From Microbacterium aurantiacum (lineage in GTDB: Bacteria; Actinomycetota; Actinomycetes; Actinomycetales; Microbacteriaceae), in NCBI RefSeq assembly GCF_021654035.1, contig NZ_JAJPDW010000003.1:275141-339140 (forward strand): DNA of 64,000 nucleotides, read 5' to 3'. The notes beneath the pieces were generated by a model that was given only the letters and a program-made list of their open reading frames with translations, searched no databases and was not told where the DNA came from. The translations under genes and the position numbers were made by a program. This document shows, piece by piece, positions 16,963 to 26,031 of the stretch (position 1 is its first letter; the number at the start of each line of letters is the position of its first letter).

Positions 16963-16968
16963 GAGAGC

Positions 16969-17946
16969 ATGACGCATTCGGGCAACCCCTTCGGACAGGT
17001 GCTCGTCGCGCTGGTCACCCCGATGACCGCCGACGGCGAGGTCGACTGGCCCGCGGTCGAGAAGCACATCGACGACGTCATCAGCGCCGGCGCCGACGGC
17101 ATCGTCGTCACCGGCACCACGGGGGAGACCTCCACGCTGACGGATGCCGAGAAGCTGCGCCTCGTCGAGGTGGGCAAGGACGTCGCGGCGGGACGCGCCG
17201 CGATCATCACCGGCGGCGGTTCGAACGAGACCGCCCACGCCATCGAGCTCTACAAGGCCAGCGAGCGCGCCGGTGCCGACGGCATCATGATCGTCACGCC
17301 CTACTACAACAAGCCGACGCAGGCCGGGATCCTGACCCACTTCCGTCTCGTCGCGGATGCCACCGACCTCCCGGTCATCCTCTACGACATCCCCGGTCGC
17401 ACCGGCGTCCCCATCCGCTACGAGACGGTCCTGCGTCTGGCCAAGCACCCCAACATCCTCGCCATCAAGGACGCCAAGGGCGATTTCAGCGAGGTCAGCC
17501 GCGTGCTGAACCAGACCGACCTGATGTACTTCTCCGGTGACGACGCCAACGTGCTGCCGCACCTGTCGATCGGGGCGACCGGCCTCATCGGCGTGACGGC
17601 GAACATCGCCCCGCAGCCGTACCGCGAGATCGTCGACGCGGTGAACCGCGGCGACCTGCAGGCGGCCACCGCCGCGCATCGCGGACTCGAGCCCCTGGTG
17701 CGCGCGGTCATGACCCACGTGCCCGGCACCGTGTCGGCGAAGTACATCCTCCACGGTCTCGGCCGCATCGGGAGTCCTCGCGTGCGCCTGCCCCTGGTCG
17801 GACCCGAGGAATGGGAGGCCGCCGTCATCGAAGACGAGCTCGCCCTCGTCCGCGACGTCCCCGGGGTCGATTTCTCCAACTTCCGTCCCGACCGCAACGC
17901 CGCCGCCGGCGGCGCCCTCCCCAGGGTGTCGGGCACCACCAGATGA
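16969..17946 (+). CDS. dapA: 4-hydroxy-tetrahydrodipicolinate synthase
   Basis: 325 aa TIM-barrel lyase condensing pyruvate with aspartate semialdehyde, the committed step to diaminopimelate and lysine. The pyruvate loop is TGTTGE (48-53), Tyr139 sits in LYDIPGR and the Schiff-base Lys167 in LAIKDAKGD. Length and motifs are normal for actinobacteria. It is followed after 66 nt by the RNase J gene, an arrangement often seen in actinobacteria. DapB and DapF of the same pathway are encoded at 5338 and 31129. Confidence 0.97.
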   Translation: MTHSGNPFGQVLVALVTPMTADGEVDWPAVEKHIDDVISAGADGIVVTGTTGETSTLTDAEKLRLVEVGKDVAAGRAAIITGGGSNETAHAIELYKASERAGADGIMIVTPYYNKPTQAGILTHFRLVADATDLPVILYDIPGRTGVPIRYETVLRLAKHPNILAIKDAKGDFSEVSRVLNQTDLMYFSGDDANVLPHLSIGATGLIGVTANIAPQPYREIVDAVNRGDLQAATAAHRGLEPLVRAVMTHVPGTVSAKYILHGLGRIGSPRVRLPLVGPEEWEAAVIEDELALVRDVPGVDFSNFRPDRNAAAGGALPRVSGTTR

Positions 17947-18012
17947 AAGCCTTCGCGCCGGCGGACGCGGAGTGAATGAGGGGATGCTGCGGCATCCCGA
18001 GGAGGCGAACGC

Positions 18013-19689
18013 ATGCCCACCACCGTTTACGACCCGCCCGCGCTTCCCGAGGGCACCCTGCGGGTGTTCCCGCTCGGCGGCCTCGGCGAAGTCGGCCGGA
18101 ACATGACCGTCTTCGAGTACGCCGGGAAGCTGCTCATCATCGACTGCGGCGTGCTCTTCCCGGAGGAGCACCAGCCCGGCGTCGACCTGATCCTCCCCGA
18201 CTTCGAGCCCATCCGGCACCGGCTGGACGACGTCGTCGGGGTCGTCCTGACCCACGGGCACGAGGACCACATCGGCGCCGTCCCGTATCTGTTGAAGATC
18301 AAGAACGACATCCCCATCGTCGGCTCCGGTCTCACGCTCGCGCTCACCGAGGCCAAGCTGAAGGAGCACCGCGTGCGGCCCTACAGCCTCACGGTGCGGG
18401 AGGGGCAGATCGAGCAGCTCGGGCCGTTCGAGCTCGAGTTCATCGCGGTGAACCACTCGATCCCCGACGCGCTCGCCGTCGCCGTCCGCACCCCCGCGGG
18501 CGTGGTCCTGGCCACCGGCGATTTCAAGATGGATCAGCTGCCGTTGGACGGCCGCCTGACGGATCTGCGCGCCTTCTCGCGCCTCGGCGAGGAGGGCGTC
18601 GACCTCTTCCTCGTCGACTCGACCAACGCCGACGTGCCGGGGTTCACCCCGCTGGAGCGCGAGATCGGTCCCGTCCTCGAGCAGGTGATCGCCCGCGCTC
18701 CGCGCCGCGTCATCGTGGCGAGCTTCTCCAGCCACGTGCACCGCGTGCAGCAGGTCCTCGACGCCGCTCATGCCCACGGCCGCCGCGTGGCGCTCCTCGG
18801 GCGCAGCATGGTCCGGAACATGGGGATCGCGGCCGACCTCGGCTACCTCACCGTTCCCGAGGGCGTGCTGATCGACTACAAGAAGGCGCGCGACCTCCCC
18901 GACGACAGGATCGTGTACATGTCCACCGGCTCGCAGGGCGAGCCGATGGCGGTGCTGTCGCGGATGGCGAACCTCGATCACGAGATCGAACCTGGTCCGG
19001 GCGACACCGTCATCCTCGCCTCGAGCCAGATTCCCGGCAACGAGAACGCGATCTACCGTGTCATCGACGGCCTCACCAAGCTCGGGGCGAACGTCGTGCA
19101 CAAGGGCAACGCCAAGGTGCACGTCTCCGGGCACGCCGCAGCGGGGGAGCTGCTGTACTGCTACAACATCCTCAAGCCCCGCAACGTCCTCCCCGTCCAC
19201 GGCGAGTACCGGCACCTGATGGCCAACGCGCGGCTCGCCCAGGACACCGGCATCCCTGCCGAGCGGACGATCCTCGCCGAGAACGGCACGGTCGTGGACC
19301 TCAAGGACGGTCACGCGCAGGTGGTGGGTCAGCTCGACATCGGATTCGTCTACGTCGACGGGTCCACCGTGGGAGAGATCACCGACGCCGATCTGAAGGA
19401 CCGCCGGATCCTCGGCGAGGAGGGGTTCATCTCCGTCATCGTCGTGGTGGACGCCGCCACCGGCAAGGTCGTGTCGGGGCCCGAGATCCACGCGCGCGGC
19501 TTCGCCGAGGACGACAAGGTCTTCGACGGCGTCAAGCCGAAGATCGCCGCGGCGCTCGCCGAGGCGGCGCAGTCGGGAGTGCGCGACAGCCACGCGCTCT
19601 CCCAGGTCGTGCGTCGCACCATCGGCCGCTGGGTCAACCAGAGCCTCCGCCGGCGGCCCATGATCGTGCCCCTCGTGATCGAGGCCTGA
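18013..19689 (+). CDS. rnj: Ribonuclease J
   Basis: 558 aa metallo-beta-lactamase/beta-CASP nuclease that processes and degrades RNA (endonuclease and 5'-3' exonuclease). The metal-binding motif is HGHEDH (81-86) in LTHGHEDHIGA. The beta-CASP features NHSIPDALA, TGDFKMD and SGHAA are present, and the C-terminal domain is complete. AGGAGG-type sequence (17999-18005) precedes the ATG. The neighbouring dapA gene is metabolic, so the linkage is positional. Together with PNPase (pnp, 1131) it represents a large part of the RNA decay machinery. Confidence 0.96.
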   Translation: MPTTVYDPPALPEGTLRVFPLGGLGEVGRNMTVFEYAGKLLIIDCGVLFPEEHQPGVDLILPDFEPIRHRLDDVVGVVLTHGHEDHIGAVPYLLKIKNDIPIVGSGLTLALTEAKLKEHRVRPYSLTVREGQIEQLGPFELEFIAVNHSIPDALAVAVRTPAGVVLATGDFKMDQLPLDGRLTDLRAFSRLGEEGVDLFLVDSTNADVPGFTPLEREIGPVLEQVIARAPRRVIVASFSSHVHRVQQVLDAAHAHGRRVALLGRSMVRNMGIAADLGYLTVPEGVLIDYKKARDLPDDRIVYMSTGSQGEPMAVLSRMANLDHEIEPGPGDTVILASSQIPGNENAIYRVIDGLTKLGANVVHKGNAKVHVSGHAAAGELLYCYNILKPRNVLPVHGEYRHLMANARLAQDTGIPAERTILAENGTVVDLKDGHAQVVGQLDIGFVYVDGSTVGEITDADLKDRRILGEEGFISVIVVVDAATGKVVSGPEIHARGFAEDDKVFDGVKPKIAAALAEAAQSGVRDSHALSQVVRRTIGRWVNQSLRRRPMIVPLVIEA

Positions 19690-19708
19690 GCCCCCGGGGG
19701 ATCACGCC

Positions 19709-20203
19709 ATGGCCGAGAGCTTCCGCATCCGCCCCGCCGTGCAGGCGGACGGCGGATTCCTCGGCGACATGGTGGTGGAGGCGGCGAACTGGCGCGGTGG
19801 GGGAGCACGGCCGCGACACGAGGTGATCTCGTCTGCGGAGCACAGCCGCTACCTCACGGGATGGATGCGGCCGGGCGACACCGGCTTCGTCGCGGAGGAT
19901 CTCCGCGGCGAGCCGATCGGTGCGACCTGGTACCGGATGCTGCCGCGCAGCGAGCCGGGGTTCGGGTGGGTCGGCACCGGGGTGCCGGAGCTCATCATCG
20001 GGGTCCGACCCATCTGGCGCGCGCACGGCGTCGGGCGGGCACTGCTGCAGCGCCTCTGCGAGACCGCCCGCGCGAAGGGCTTCGCCCGGTTGAGCCTCAG
20101 CGTCGAGCGGGACAACTTCGCCGTCACCCTCTACCGCAGCGAAGGGTTCGCGGTGACGCAGAGCGGTCTCGGTCGGGACACGATGGTCAAGCGCCTGCGC
20201 TGA
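19709..20203 (+). CDS. GNAT family N-acetyltransferase
   Basis: 164 aa. The acetyl-CoA pyrophosphate loop is RAHGVGRALL in VRPIWRAHGVGRALLQRL, and the C-terminal NFAVTLYRSEGF is typical of GNAT motif B. The acceptor is unknown. The gene starts 19 nt after rnj, so co-transcription is likely. It has no strong Shine-Dalgarno. Confidence 0.88.
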   Translation: MAESFRIRPAVQADGGFLGDMVVEAANWRGGGARPRHEVISSAEHSRYLTGWMRPGDTGFVAEDLRGEPIGATWYRMLPRSEPGFGWVGTGVPELIIGVRPIWRAHGVGRALLQRLCETARAKGFARLSLSVERDNFAVTLYRSEGFAVTQSGLGRDTMVKRLR

Positions 20204-20251
20204 CCCGCGCGAAGCGCCGCGTGGTTGCCCGCGGTTGTCGACGCGGCGGCT

Positions 20252-20257
20252 TACCGT
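20252..20257 (+). promoter_or_regulatory. -10 box of ftsK (leaderless arrangement)
   Basis: TACCGT is 6 nt before the ATG at 20264. Confidence 0.45.
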
Positions 20258-20263
20258 GGGGGG

Positions 20264-22954
20264 ATGCCCAAGAGCTCCGCCGCGCCCACGAGAGGACGCG
20301 CCTCCTCCCGCTCCTCGTCCTCGCGCGCTTCGAAGCCCGAGCCGGCGCCGAAGCGCTACGTCGACGACGTCGACCGTCCACCGATCGCCGTCCGGGCCTG
20401 GCTCGGCGTCGCGCACGCCGTGGGCGGGCTCTTCCGCGCGTTCGGGCCCGAGACGCTCGAGAAGGACCAGCGCCGTGACGGGTTCCCGCTGCTGCTCGTG
20501 CTGCTCGCCGTGCTCGGCGCGGTGGTCGAGTGGTTCCTCATCGGCACCGAGGCCGCGCGTCTCATCAGCGCCTACTCGGTCGGCGCCCTCGTCGGGCGCG
20601 AGGCGTTCATCCTCCCGGTCCTCCTCCTCCTCCTCGCGGGGTGGATGTTCCGGCATCCGTCGTCGGTGCACGACAACGGGCGCATCGGGATCGGATTCGG
20701 TCTGTTCGTCCTCGCCGTCGCCGGATTCTGCCATGTCGCCGGTGGTCGTCCGCAGCCGAGCGCGGGACTGCCCGCCCTCAGCGAAGCGGGCGGCCTCTTC
20801 GGCTGGATGATCGCCGAACCGCTCGCGCTCGTGCTCACGGACGTGGGCGCCTACATCGTGCTCGGCATCCTCGCCACGCTCAGCCTCCTGATCATCACCA
20901 AGACCCCGCCGAACCGCATCGGTCGGCGGTTGGGCGAGCTGTACGCCTGGATGTTCGGCGCCGACCCCGAAGAGGACGCGGAGCGCCGGCGTTCCGCGCG
21001 GTCCGCGGCCGACGACGAGACCGACGACGACGCCGATCCCTCTCTGCCGTGGTGGCGTCGCAACCGCACCGGCCGCGAGAAGGATCCGGACGAAGGCCTC
21101 GGCACCCACGACCTGACGGCTCTGCTGAACCCCGGAGGCGGGGAGGGCGGATTCGAGCAGGCCATCACCCCACCGGTGCCGCCGCTTCCCCCCGCCCCCG
21201 CCGACGCCGTCACCGAGGTCATCGATCCGGCGGTGATGGCCGGCGCATCCCGCGCGGCGCAGCGTTCGGCGACGGGTCTCCGCGACGACGCCGCGTCGGA
21301 TGCCGGGGAGGACGGTGAGCTCCCCGGACTCGACGGCATCGCGACCCAGGACGAACCCGTCGGCGGAGCGTCCTACCGGCTCCCGTCGGTCGTCGCGCTG
21401 GCCGCGGGCACGCCGCACAAGGCGCGCTCCGAGGCCAACGACGCGGTCGTGCGGGCCATCACGAACGTCTTCGAGCAGTTCCAGGTCGACGCGAGGGTCA
21501 CCGGCTTCTCGCGCGGTCCGACCGTCACCCAGTACGAGATCGAAGTCGGCCACGGAGTGAAGGTCGAGCGCATCACGGCGCTGACGAACAACATCGCCTA
21601 CGCCGTGGCCTCGAACGAGGTCCGCATCCTCGCCCCGATCCCGGGCAAGAGTGCCATCGGTGTGGAGATCCCGAACTCCGATCGCGAGATCGTGACGCTC
21701 GGCGACGTGCTCCGGTCGCAGGCTGCCACGCAGTCCACGCACCCGATGACGATCGGTGTGGGCAAGGACGTCGGCGGCGGCTACATCGTGGCCAACCTCG
21801 CCAAGATGCCCCACCTGCTCGTGGCGGGCTCGACGGGTTCCGGCAAGTCGAGCTTCGTGAACTCGATGATCACGAGTCTGCTGATGCGCGCCAAGCCCGC
21901 CGACGTGCGCATGGTCCTCATCGACCCGAAGCGCGTGGAACTGAGCTCCTACGCCGGTGTCCCGCACCTCATCACTCCCATCATCACGAACCCCAAGAAG
22001 GCCGCCGAGGCGCTCCAGTGGGTCGTGAAGGAGATGGACATGCGGTACGACGACCTCGCGTCGTTCGGATTCCGCCACATCGACGACTTCAACAAGGCCG
22101 TCGTGGCGGGCGAGGTGAACCTCCCGCCGGGGAGCGAGCGGGTCCTGAAGCCCTACCCGTACCTCCTCGTCGTCGTCGACGAGCTCGCCGACCTGATGAT
22201 GGTCGCGCCGCGCGACGTCGAGGACTCGATCGTCCGCATCACCCAGCTCGCCCGAGCGAGCGGCATCCACCTGGTCCTCGCCACCCAGCGACCCTCGGTC
22301 GATGTGGTGACGGGTCTCATCAAGGCCAACGTGCCCTCGCGCCTCGCCTTCGCCGTGACCAGCGTCACGGACTCCCGCGTCATCCTGGACCAGCCGGGCG
22401 CCGACCGTCTGATCGGGCAGGGCGACGGTCTGTTCCTGCCGATGGGGACGTCCAAGGCGCTGCGCGTGCAGGGCGCCTGGGTCAGCGAGAAGGAGATCGA
22501 GGCGGTCGTCGCCCACGTCACGGCGCAGGCCCGACCCGAGTACCGCGCCGACGTCCAGGCGGCGGCGGAGAAGAAGGAGATCGACGCCGACATCGGCGAC
22601 GACCTCGAGCTCCTCCTCGCGGCGGCCGAGCTCGTCGTCTCCACGCAGTTCGGGTCGACCTCGATGCTGCAGCGGAAGCTGCGGGTCGGGTTCGCGAAGG
22701 CCGGGCGCCTGATGGATCTGCTCGAATCCCGCGAGATCGTCGGTCCGTCCGAGGGGTCCAAGGCCCGCGACGTACTCGTCACCGGCGAGCAGCTGCCGTC
22801 GGTGCTGGCCCGACTTCGCGGCGACGACGTGCCCGCGGACGCGGACGCCGACCCCTACGGGCCGGACGCGGTCGACGCGCAGTACGACGGCATCCCGGTG
22901 GTCGAAGGGGACGAGGGGTCGGAGGACGCATGGAGCCTCACGGGCAGGGACTGA
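20264..22954 (+). CDS. ftsK: DNA translocase FtsK/SpoIIIE
   Basis: 896 aa. The basic Ser/Arg N-terminus precedes about four membrane helices (about 70-220), then an acidic Pro-rich linker (about 225-385). The motor domain has Walker [11 protein letters not shown], Walker [15 protein letters not shown] and [18 protein letters not shown]. The end is a gamma winged-helix domain ([24 protein letters not shown]) that reads KOPS-type sequences. It pumps chromosomal DNA through the closing septum so that dimers can be resolved. The start at 20264 fits the -10 spacing and begins [12 protein letters not shown]; in-frame codons further upstream would overlap the promoter. It opens the ftsK-pgsA-cinA-clgR-recA block. 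Confidence 0.96.
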   Translation: MPKSSAAPTRGRASSRSSSSRASKPEPAPKRYVDDVDRPPIAVRAWLGVAHAVGGLFRAFGPETLEKDQRRDGFPLLLVLLAVLGAVVEWFLIGTEAARLISAYSVGALVGREAFILPVLLLLLAGWMFRHPSSVHDNGRIGIGFGLFVLAVAGFCHVAGGRPQPSAGLPALSEAGGLFGWMIAEPLALVLTDVGAYIVLGILATLSLLIITKTPPNRIGRRLGELYAWMFGADPEEDAERRRSARSAADDETDDDADPSLPWWRRNRTGREKDPDEGLGTHDLTALLNPGGGEGGFEQAITPPVPPLPPAPADAVTEVIDPAVMAGASRAAQRSATGLRDDAASDAGEDGELPGLDGIATQDEPVGGASYRLPSVVALAAGTPHKARSEANDAVVRAITNVFEQFQVDARVTGFSRGPTVTQYEIEVGHGVKVERITALTNNIAYAVASNEVRILAPIPGKSAIGVEIPNSDREIVTLGDVLRSQAATQSTHPMTIGVGKDVGGGYIVANLAKMPHLLVAGSTGSGKSSFVNSMITSLLMRAKPADVRMVLIDPKRVELSSYAGVPHLITPIITNPKKAAEALQWVVKEMDMRYDDLASFGFRHIDDFNKAVVAGEVNLPPGSERVLKPYPYLLVVVDELADLMMVAPRDVEDSIVRITQLARASGIHLVLATQRPSVDVVTGLIKANVPSRLAFAVTSVTDSRVILDQPGADRLIGQGDGLFLPMGTSKALRVQGAWVSEKEIEAVVAHVTAQARPEYRADVQAAAEKKEIDADIGDDLELLLAAAELVVSTQFGSTSMLQRKLRVGFAKAGRLMDLLESREIVGPSEGSKARDVLVTGEQLPSVLARLRGDDVPADADADPYGPDAVDAQYDGIPVVEGDEGSEDAWSLTGRD

Positions 22955-22974
22955 TCCGCGCGCGGCGCGGACGA

Positions 22975-22980
22975 TAGGCT
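22975..22980 (+). promoter_or_regulatory. -10 box of pgsA (leaderless arrangement)
   Basis: TAGGCT is 6 nt before the GTG at 22987. Confidence 0.5.
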
Positions 22981-22986
22981 CGGCGC

Positions 22987-23553
22987 GTGACCATACCCCG
23001 TCAGCTCCCGAACGTGATCACCGTCGTACGGATCCTCTGTGCGCCGGTGTTCGTCTGGATGCTGCTGGCGGACGGCGGCGACGCGGGGCCGTTGCGCTGG
23101 TGGGCCGCCGTCCTGTTCATCGTCGCCATCGCGACCGACGGACTCGACGGCTACCTCGCCCGTCGGCACGAGATCGTCACGGATCTCGGAAAGCTCCTCG
23201 ATCCGATCGCCGACAAGGTGCTGACCGGCGCGGCCTTCGTGGGGCTGTCGATCCTCGCGGAGCTCCCCTGGTGGATCACCGTCGTCGTCCTCGTCCGCGA
23301 GATCGGCATCACCGTCTACCGGTTCATCGTCGTCAGCGACCACGTCCTCGCCGCGGCGTGGATGGGCAAGCTGAAGACGATGGCGCAGGCCGTCGCGCTC
23401 TCCCTGGCTCTCCTCCCGCTGTGGACCATCGTGGGAGAGTGGATCTTCTGGCTCAACGGCATCACGATGGCGGTGGCCGTCGTCCTGACGATCGCCAGCG
23501 GTATCGACTACATCGTGACCGAGGTGCGCGGGGCGCGTCGTCGCACCCGCTGA
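22987..23553 (+). CDS. pgsA: CDP-diacylglycerol-glycerol-3-phosphate 3-phosphatidyltransferase
   Basis: 188 aa integral membrane enzyme making phosphatidylglycerol phosphate. The CDP-alcohol phosphotransferase signature D-G-x2-A-R-x8-G-x3-D-x3-D is intact, with Asp54, Gly55, Ala58, Arg59, Gly68, Asp72 and Asp76. About five or six membrane helices follow. The position before cinA and clgR is the usual actinobacterial order. Among CDP-alcohol transferases, pgsA is favoured over phosphatidylinositol phosphate synthase by this context and by the PNVITVVRIL N-terminus. Confidence 0.93.
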   Translation: MTIPRQLPNVITVVRILCAPVFVWMLLADGGDAGPLRWWAAVLFIVAIATDGLDGYLARRHEIVTDLGKLLDPIADKVLTGAAFVGLSILAELPWWITVVVLVREIGITVYRFIVVSDHVLAAAWMGKLKTMAQAVALSLALLPLWTIVGEWIFWLNGITMAVAVVLTIASGIDYIVTEVRGARRRTR

Positions 23554-23555
23554 CC

Positions 23556-24035
23556 GTGACGGATGGCGCCGAGCTCCTCGCCGCGCTGAGAAGACGCGGG
23601 TGGTCGGTGGCGTGCGCGGAGTCCCTCACCGGCGGATTGGTCTGCGCGGAGCTCACGGCGGTCCCGGGCGCCTCCGCCACCGTGCGCGGCGGCGTCGTGG
23701 CGTACGCGACGGACTGCAAGGTGTCCGTCCTCGGCGTCGACCCCGCGCTGACCGCTCGTGTGGGCGCCGTGGACCCGGATGTCGCCGACCAGATGGCGGA
23801 GGGGGTGCGGCGTCTCTTCGCGGCGGAGGTCGGGATCGCAACCACGGGAGTGGCCGGTCCCGATCCTCAGGACGGCCAGCCCGTCGGCACGGTCCACGTC
23901 AGCGTGGCCACGCCCGGCGGCATCGCGCGCCGGCGTCTGGCGCTGAGCGGGACGCGGGAGGAGATCCGCGCGGAGACGGTCCGTTCCGCCGTCCTCCTCG
24001 CCGTGGAAGCGGCGGGTCGGGATCCGTGGGAATAG
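23556..24035 (+). CDS. CinA C-terminal domain family protein (nicotinamide-nucleotide amidase type)
   Basis: 159 aa consisting of only the CinA C-terminal amidase domain (PncC type). The GTG start is 2 nt after the pgsA stop. Motifs are VACAESLTGGLVCAELT, GGVVAYATDCK and TTGVAGPDPQDGQPVGTVHV. The family deamidates nicotinamide mononucleotide in NAD recycling; in many bacteria the domain is fused to a COG1058 N-terminal half, absent here. It lies in the conserved block leading to recA. Confidence 0.93.
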   Translation: MTDGAELLAALRRRGWSVACAESLTGGLVCAELTAVPGASATVRGGVVAYATDCKVSVLGVDPALTARVGAVDPDVADQMAEGVRRLFAAEVGIATTGVAGPDPQDGQPVGTVHVSVATPGGIARRRLALSGTREEIRAETVRSAVLLAVEAAGRDPWE

Positions 24036-24093
24036 CCGTGTTGCGCCCGCGTTACATTCCGTGATTCCCACCCATTCCCCAGTCGCGGGGGAT

Positions 24094-24099
24094 TAGATT
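24094..24099 (+). promoter_or_regulatory. Putative -10 box of clgR
   Basis: TAGATT in GGGATTAGATTGG is 69 nt before the clgR ATG. The intergenic leader would be about 63 nt and carries GAGGAGGG before the start. Confidence 0.4.
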
Positions 24100-24168
24100 G
24101 GCATCGTTCGTGATGTACCGTTGTCCACCCGGACGGCGGCGGAGTCAGCAGTGAGGAGGGGGCCCGAA

Positions 24169-24477
24169 ATGATCCTGGTACGTCAAGAGATCGGCGAAGT
24201 CCTTCGCGATCTCCGTCAGCAGAAGGGCCGCACCCTTCGTCAGGTCGCCAGCCGCGCGAGCGTCGCACTCGGATACCTCAGCGAGGTCGAGCGCGGTCAG
24301 AAGGAAGCATCCAGCGAGATCCTCGCCGCGGTGGCCGAAGCCCTCGACGTGCCGATCTCGGCGATCATGCGTCAGGTGGGCGACCGCATCTCGGTGCTGG
24401 AGGGTCTCCAGACCTTCCCCGACGTCGTTCCCGACGACCTCGTCGCCTCGGTGGACGCCGAACTCTCGCTCCGCTGA
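24169..24477 (+). CDS. clgR: XRE-family transcriptional regulator ClgR
   Basis: 102 aa. A helix-turn-helix spans about 15-70 (LRQQKGRTLRQVASRASVALGYLSEVERGQKEAS). The start MILVRQEIGEVLRDLRQ matches ClgR of corynebacteria and streptomycetes, and GAGGAGGG precedes the ATG. ClgR activates clp protease and other proteostasis genes and is itself a Clp substrate in studied species. The C-terminus here, DAELSLR, is not the Ala-Ala degron type. Its place between cinA and recA is the classical one. Confidence 0.93.
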   Translation: MILVRQEIGEVLRDLRQQKGRTLRQVASRASVALGYLSEVERGQKEASSEILAAVAEALDVPISAIMRQVGDRISVLEGLQTFPDVVPDDLVASVDAELSLR

Positions 24478-24492
24478 ACCGAACGATCCTCC

Positions 24493-24711
24493 GTGCGTCG
24501 CAGCGAGTTCGATCGTGCGGTCGACGATGAATTCGGTCCGCAGGGGCGCGTCCTCGTCGACGACCTGATCCTCCCGCCGTGGCAGATGACCGCGCGGGAG
24601 GCCTTGAAGATCGGCGAGCCGCCGCGCGCCGTCTGGCTCGCGCTGTGCGCCGAGGCGGACGTCCCCGACGCGCGGCGTCACGGCGTGGGGCGACGCGAAC
24701 CGAAGCGCTGA
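24493..24711 (+). CDS. DUF3046 protein
   Basis: 72 aa. The small acidic/basic protein with an R(R)[12 protein letters not shown] start and the [16 protein letters not shown] end is the DUF3046 family, almost always encoded between clgR and recA in actinobacteria. No biochemical function is known to me. The GTG start is 15 nt after clgR, probably on the same transcript. Confidence 0.9.
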   Translation: MRRSEFDRAVDDEFGPQGRVLVDDLILPPWQMTAREALKIGEPPRAVWLALCAEADVPDARRHGVGRREPKR

Positions 24712-24738
24712 ATTCGAACGCCGTTTCCCGGCGTGTCA

Positions 24739-24754
24739 TCGAAGAAGTGTTCGA
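24739..24754 (+). promoter_or_regulatory. LexA (SOS) box of recA
   Basis: TCGAAGAAGTGTTCGA matches the actinobacterial/Gram-positive SOS consensus TCGAACANNTGTTCGA at 13 of the 14 defined positions. It overlaps the -35 region of a promoter whose -10 would be TATGCT (24763-24768), so LexA binding would block it. Confidence 0.8.
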
Positions 24755-24762
24755 CGTCGGCG

Positions 24763-24768
24763 TATGCT
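24763..24768 (+). promoter_or_regulatory. -10 box of LexA-controlled recA promoter
   Basis: TATGCT is 8 nt downstream of the SOS box, giving a recA leader of about 175 nt. Confidence 0.55.
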
Positions 24769-24826
24769 CCTCCACAGCGGGTGTCGTGGGACCGTCTGTC
24801 CACCGAACGAGCGGAGCCGGCGACGA

Positions 24827-24849
24827 ATGTCGGAACCCCTCCCTAGCGT
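24827..24849 (+). promoter_or_regulatory. Second recA promoter, RecA-NDp/PafBC type
   Basis: ATGTCGGAA, then exactly 8 nt, then TAGCGT follows the mycobacterial RecA-NDp pattern tTGTCRgtg-N8-TAnnnT that is activated by PafBC independently of LexA. It is the proximal promoter, about 100 nt before the recA ATG, as in mycobacteria. The last two positions of the upstream element deviate. Confidence 0.6.
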
Positions 24850-24875
24850 GGACAGCGTCGAAGGACACCCCGCCT

Positions 24876-24912
24876 TGTCGCAGCATCCCTCCCGTCGGGA
24901 GGGGGCGCGACA
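24876..24912 (+). other. Hairpin in the recA leader
   Basis: CCCTCCC (24887-24893) and GGGAGGG (24897-24903) pair around a 3-nt loop, within an outer TGTCGC/GCGACA pair. It lies downstream of both recA promoters and 26 nt before the GAAGGAG ribosome-binding site (24938-24944), so it would be in every recA transcript. Confidence 0.5.
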
Positions 24913-24950
24913 GCCTACAGGCGACGGATCACCAGCAGAAGGAGCACGTC

Positions 24951-26000
24951 ATGCCCTCACCCGTTGACCGCGAGAAGGCCCTCGAATCGGCCCTCGCCCA
25001 GATCGACCGGCAGTTCGGAAAGGGCTCGGTCATGCGACTGGGCAGCGACGAGCGTGCTCCGGTCGAAGTGGTGCCGACCGGATCGATCGCGCTGGATGTC
25101 GCCCTCGGCATCGGCGGGCTCCCGCGCGGCCGCATCATCGAGATCTACGGCCCGGAATCCTCCGGTAAGACGACGTTGACCCTCCACGCGATCGCCAACG
25201 TCCAGCGCGCCGGCGGGATCGCCGCCTTCATCGATGCCGAGCACGCCCTCGACCCCGACTACGCCCAGAAGCTGGGCGTCGACATCGACGCGCTTCTCGT
25301 CTCCCAGCCCGACACCGGTGAGCAGGCCCTCGAGATCGCCGACATGCTCGTCCGATCGGGAGCGATCGATCTCGTCGTCATCGACTCCGTCGCGGCGCTC
25401 GTGCCCAAGGCCGAGATCGAAGGCGAGATGGGCGACTCGCACGTCGGTCTGCAGGCGCGTCTGATGTCTCAGGCGCTGCGAAAGCTGACCGGTGGTCTGA
25501 ACCAGACGAACACCACGATGATCTTCATCAACCAGCTGCGCGAGAAGATCGGTGTCTTCTTCGGCTCTCCCGAGACGACCGCCGGTGGCAAGGCGCTGAA
25601 GTTCTACGCCTCCGTCCGCCTCGACATCCGTCGTATCGAGACGCTGAAGGACGGCACGGAGGCGGTGGGAAACCGCACGCGCGTGAAGGTCGTGAAGAAC
25701 AAGATGGCGCCGCCTTTCAAGCAGGCGGAGTTCGACATCCTGTACGGCGTCGGGATCTCGCGCGAGGGAAGCCTGATCGACTTCGGTGTCGAGCATGCGA
25801 TCGTCAAGAAGTCCGGTGCCTGGTACACCTACGACGGGGAGCAGTTGGGGCAGGGCAAGGAGAACGCCCGCAACTTCCTTCTCAAGAACCCGGAGACGGC
25901 CGCCGACATCGAGTCGAAGATCAAGGACAAGCTCGGAATCGGCGGTGCGCGGTCGGACGGGCCGGTGTCCGACGAGCTCGCCGCGCGTCGTCCCGCGTGA
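24951..26000 (+). CDS. recA: Recombinase RecA
   Basis: 349 aa. RecA forms filaments on single-stranded DNA, drives homologous recombination and triggers LexA self-cleavage. Walker A is GPESSGKTT (67-75); the Walker B-like strand [22 protein letters not shown] and the L2 loop [18 protein letters not shown] are complete. There is no intein insertion. GAAGGAG lies about 7 nt before the ATG. recX follows after 31 nt. Two damage-responsive promoter elements lie upstream. Confidence 0.99.
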   Translation: MPSPVDREKALESALAQIDRQFGKGSVMRLGSDERAPVEVVPTGSIALDVALGIGGLPRGRIIEIYGPESSGKTTLTLHAIANVQRAGGIAAFIDAEHALDPDYAQKLGVDIDALLVSQPDTGEQALEIADMLVRSGAIDLVVIDSVAALVPKAEIEGEMGDSHVGLQARLMSQALRKLTGGLNQTNTTMIFINQLREKIGVFFGSPETTAGGKALKFYASVRLDIRRIETLKDGTEAVGNRTRVKVVKNKMAPPFKQAEFDILYGVGISREGSLIDFGVEHAIVKKSGAWYTYDGEQLGQGKENARNFLLKNPETAADIESKIKDKLGIGGARSDGPVSDELAARRPA

Positions 26001-26031
26001 CGCGCGCCCACGTGACGGTCGCGAGGATCCG

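Noticed and set aside
16606..22516. Two minus-strand frames of about 960-995 codons opposite dapA, rnj and ftsK
   Set aside because: Same high-GC artefact: low-complexity Arg/Asp/Gly/His composition, no start context, and they run across several conserved genes.
24036..24168. Possible ClgR autoregulatory box before clgR
   Set aside because: GC-rich half-sites are present, but I could not fit the known ClgR consensus spacing.
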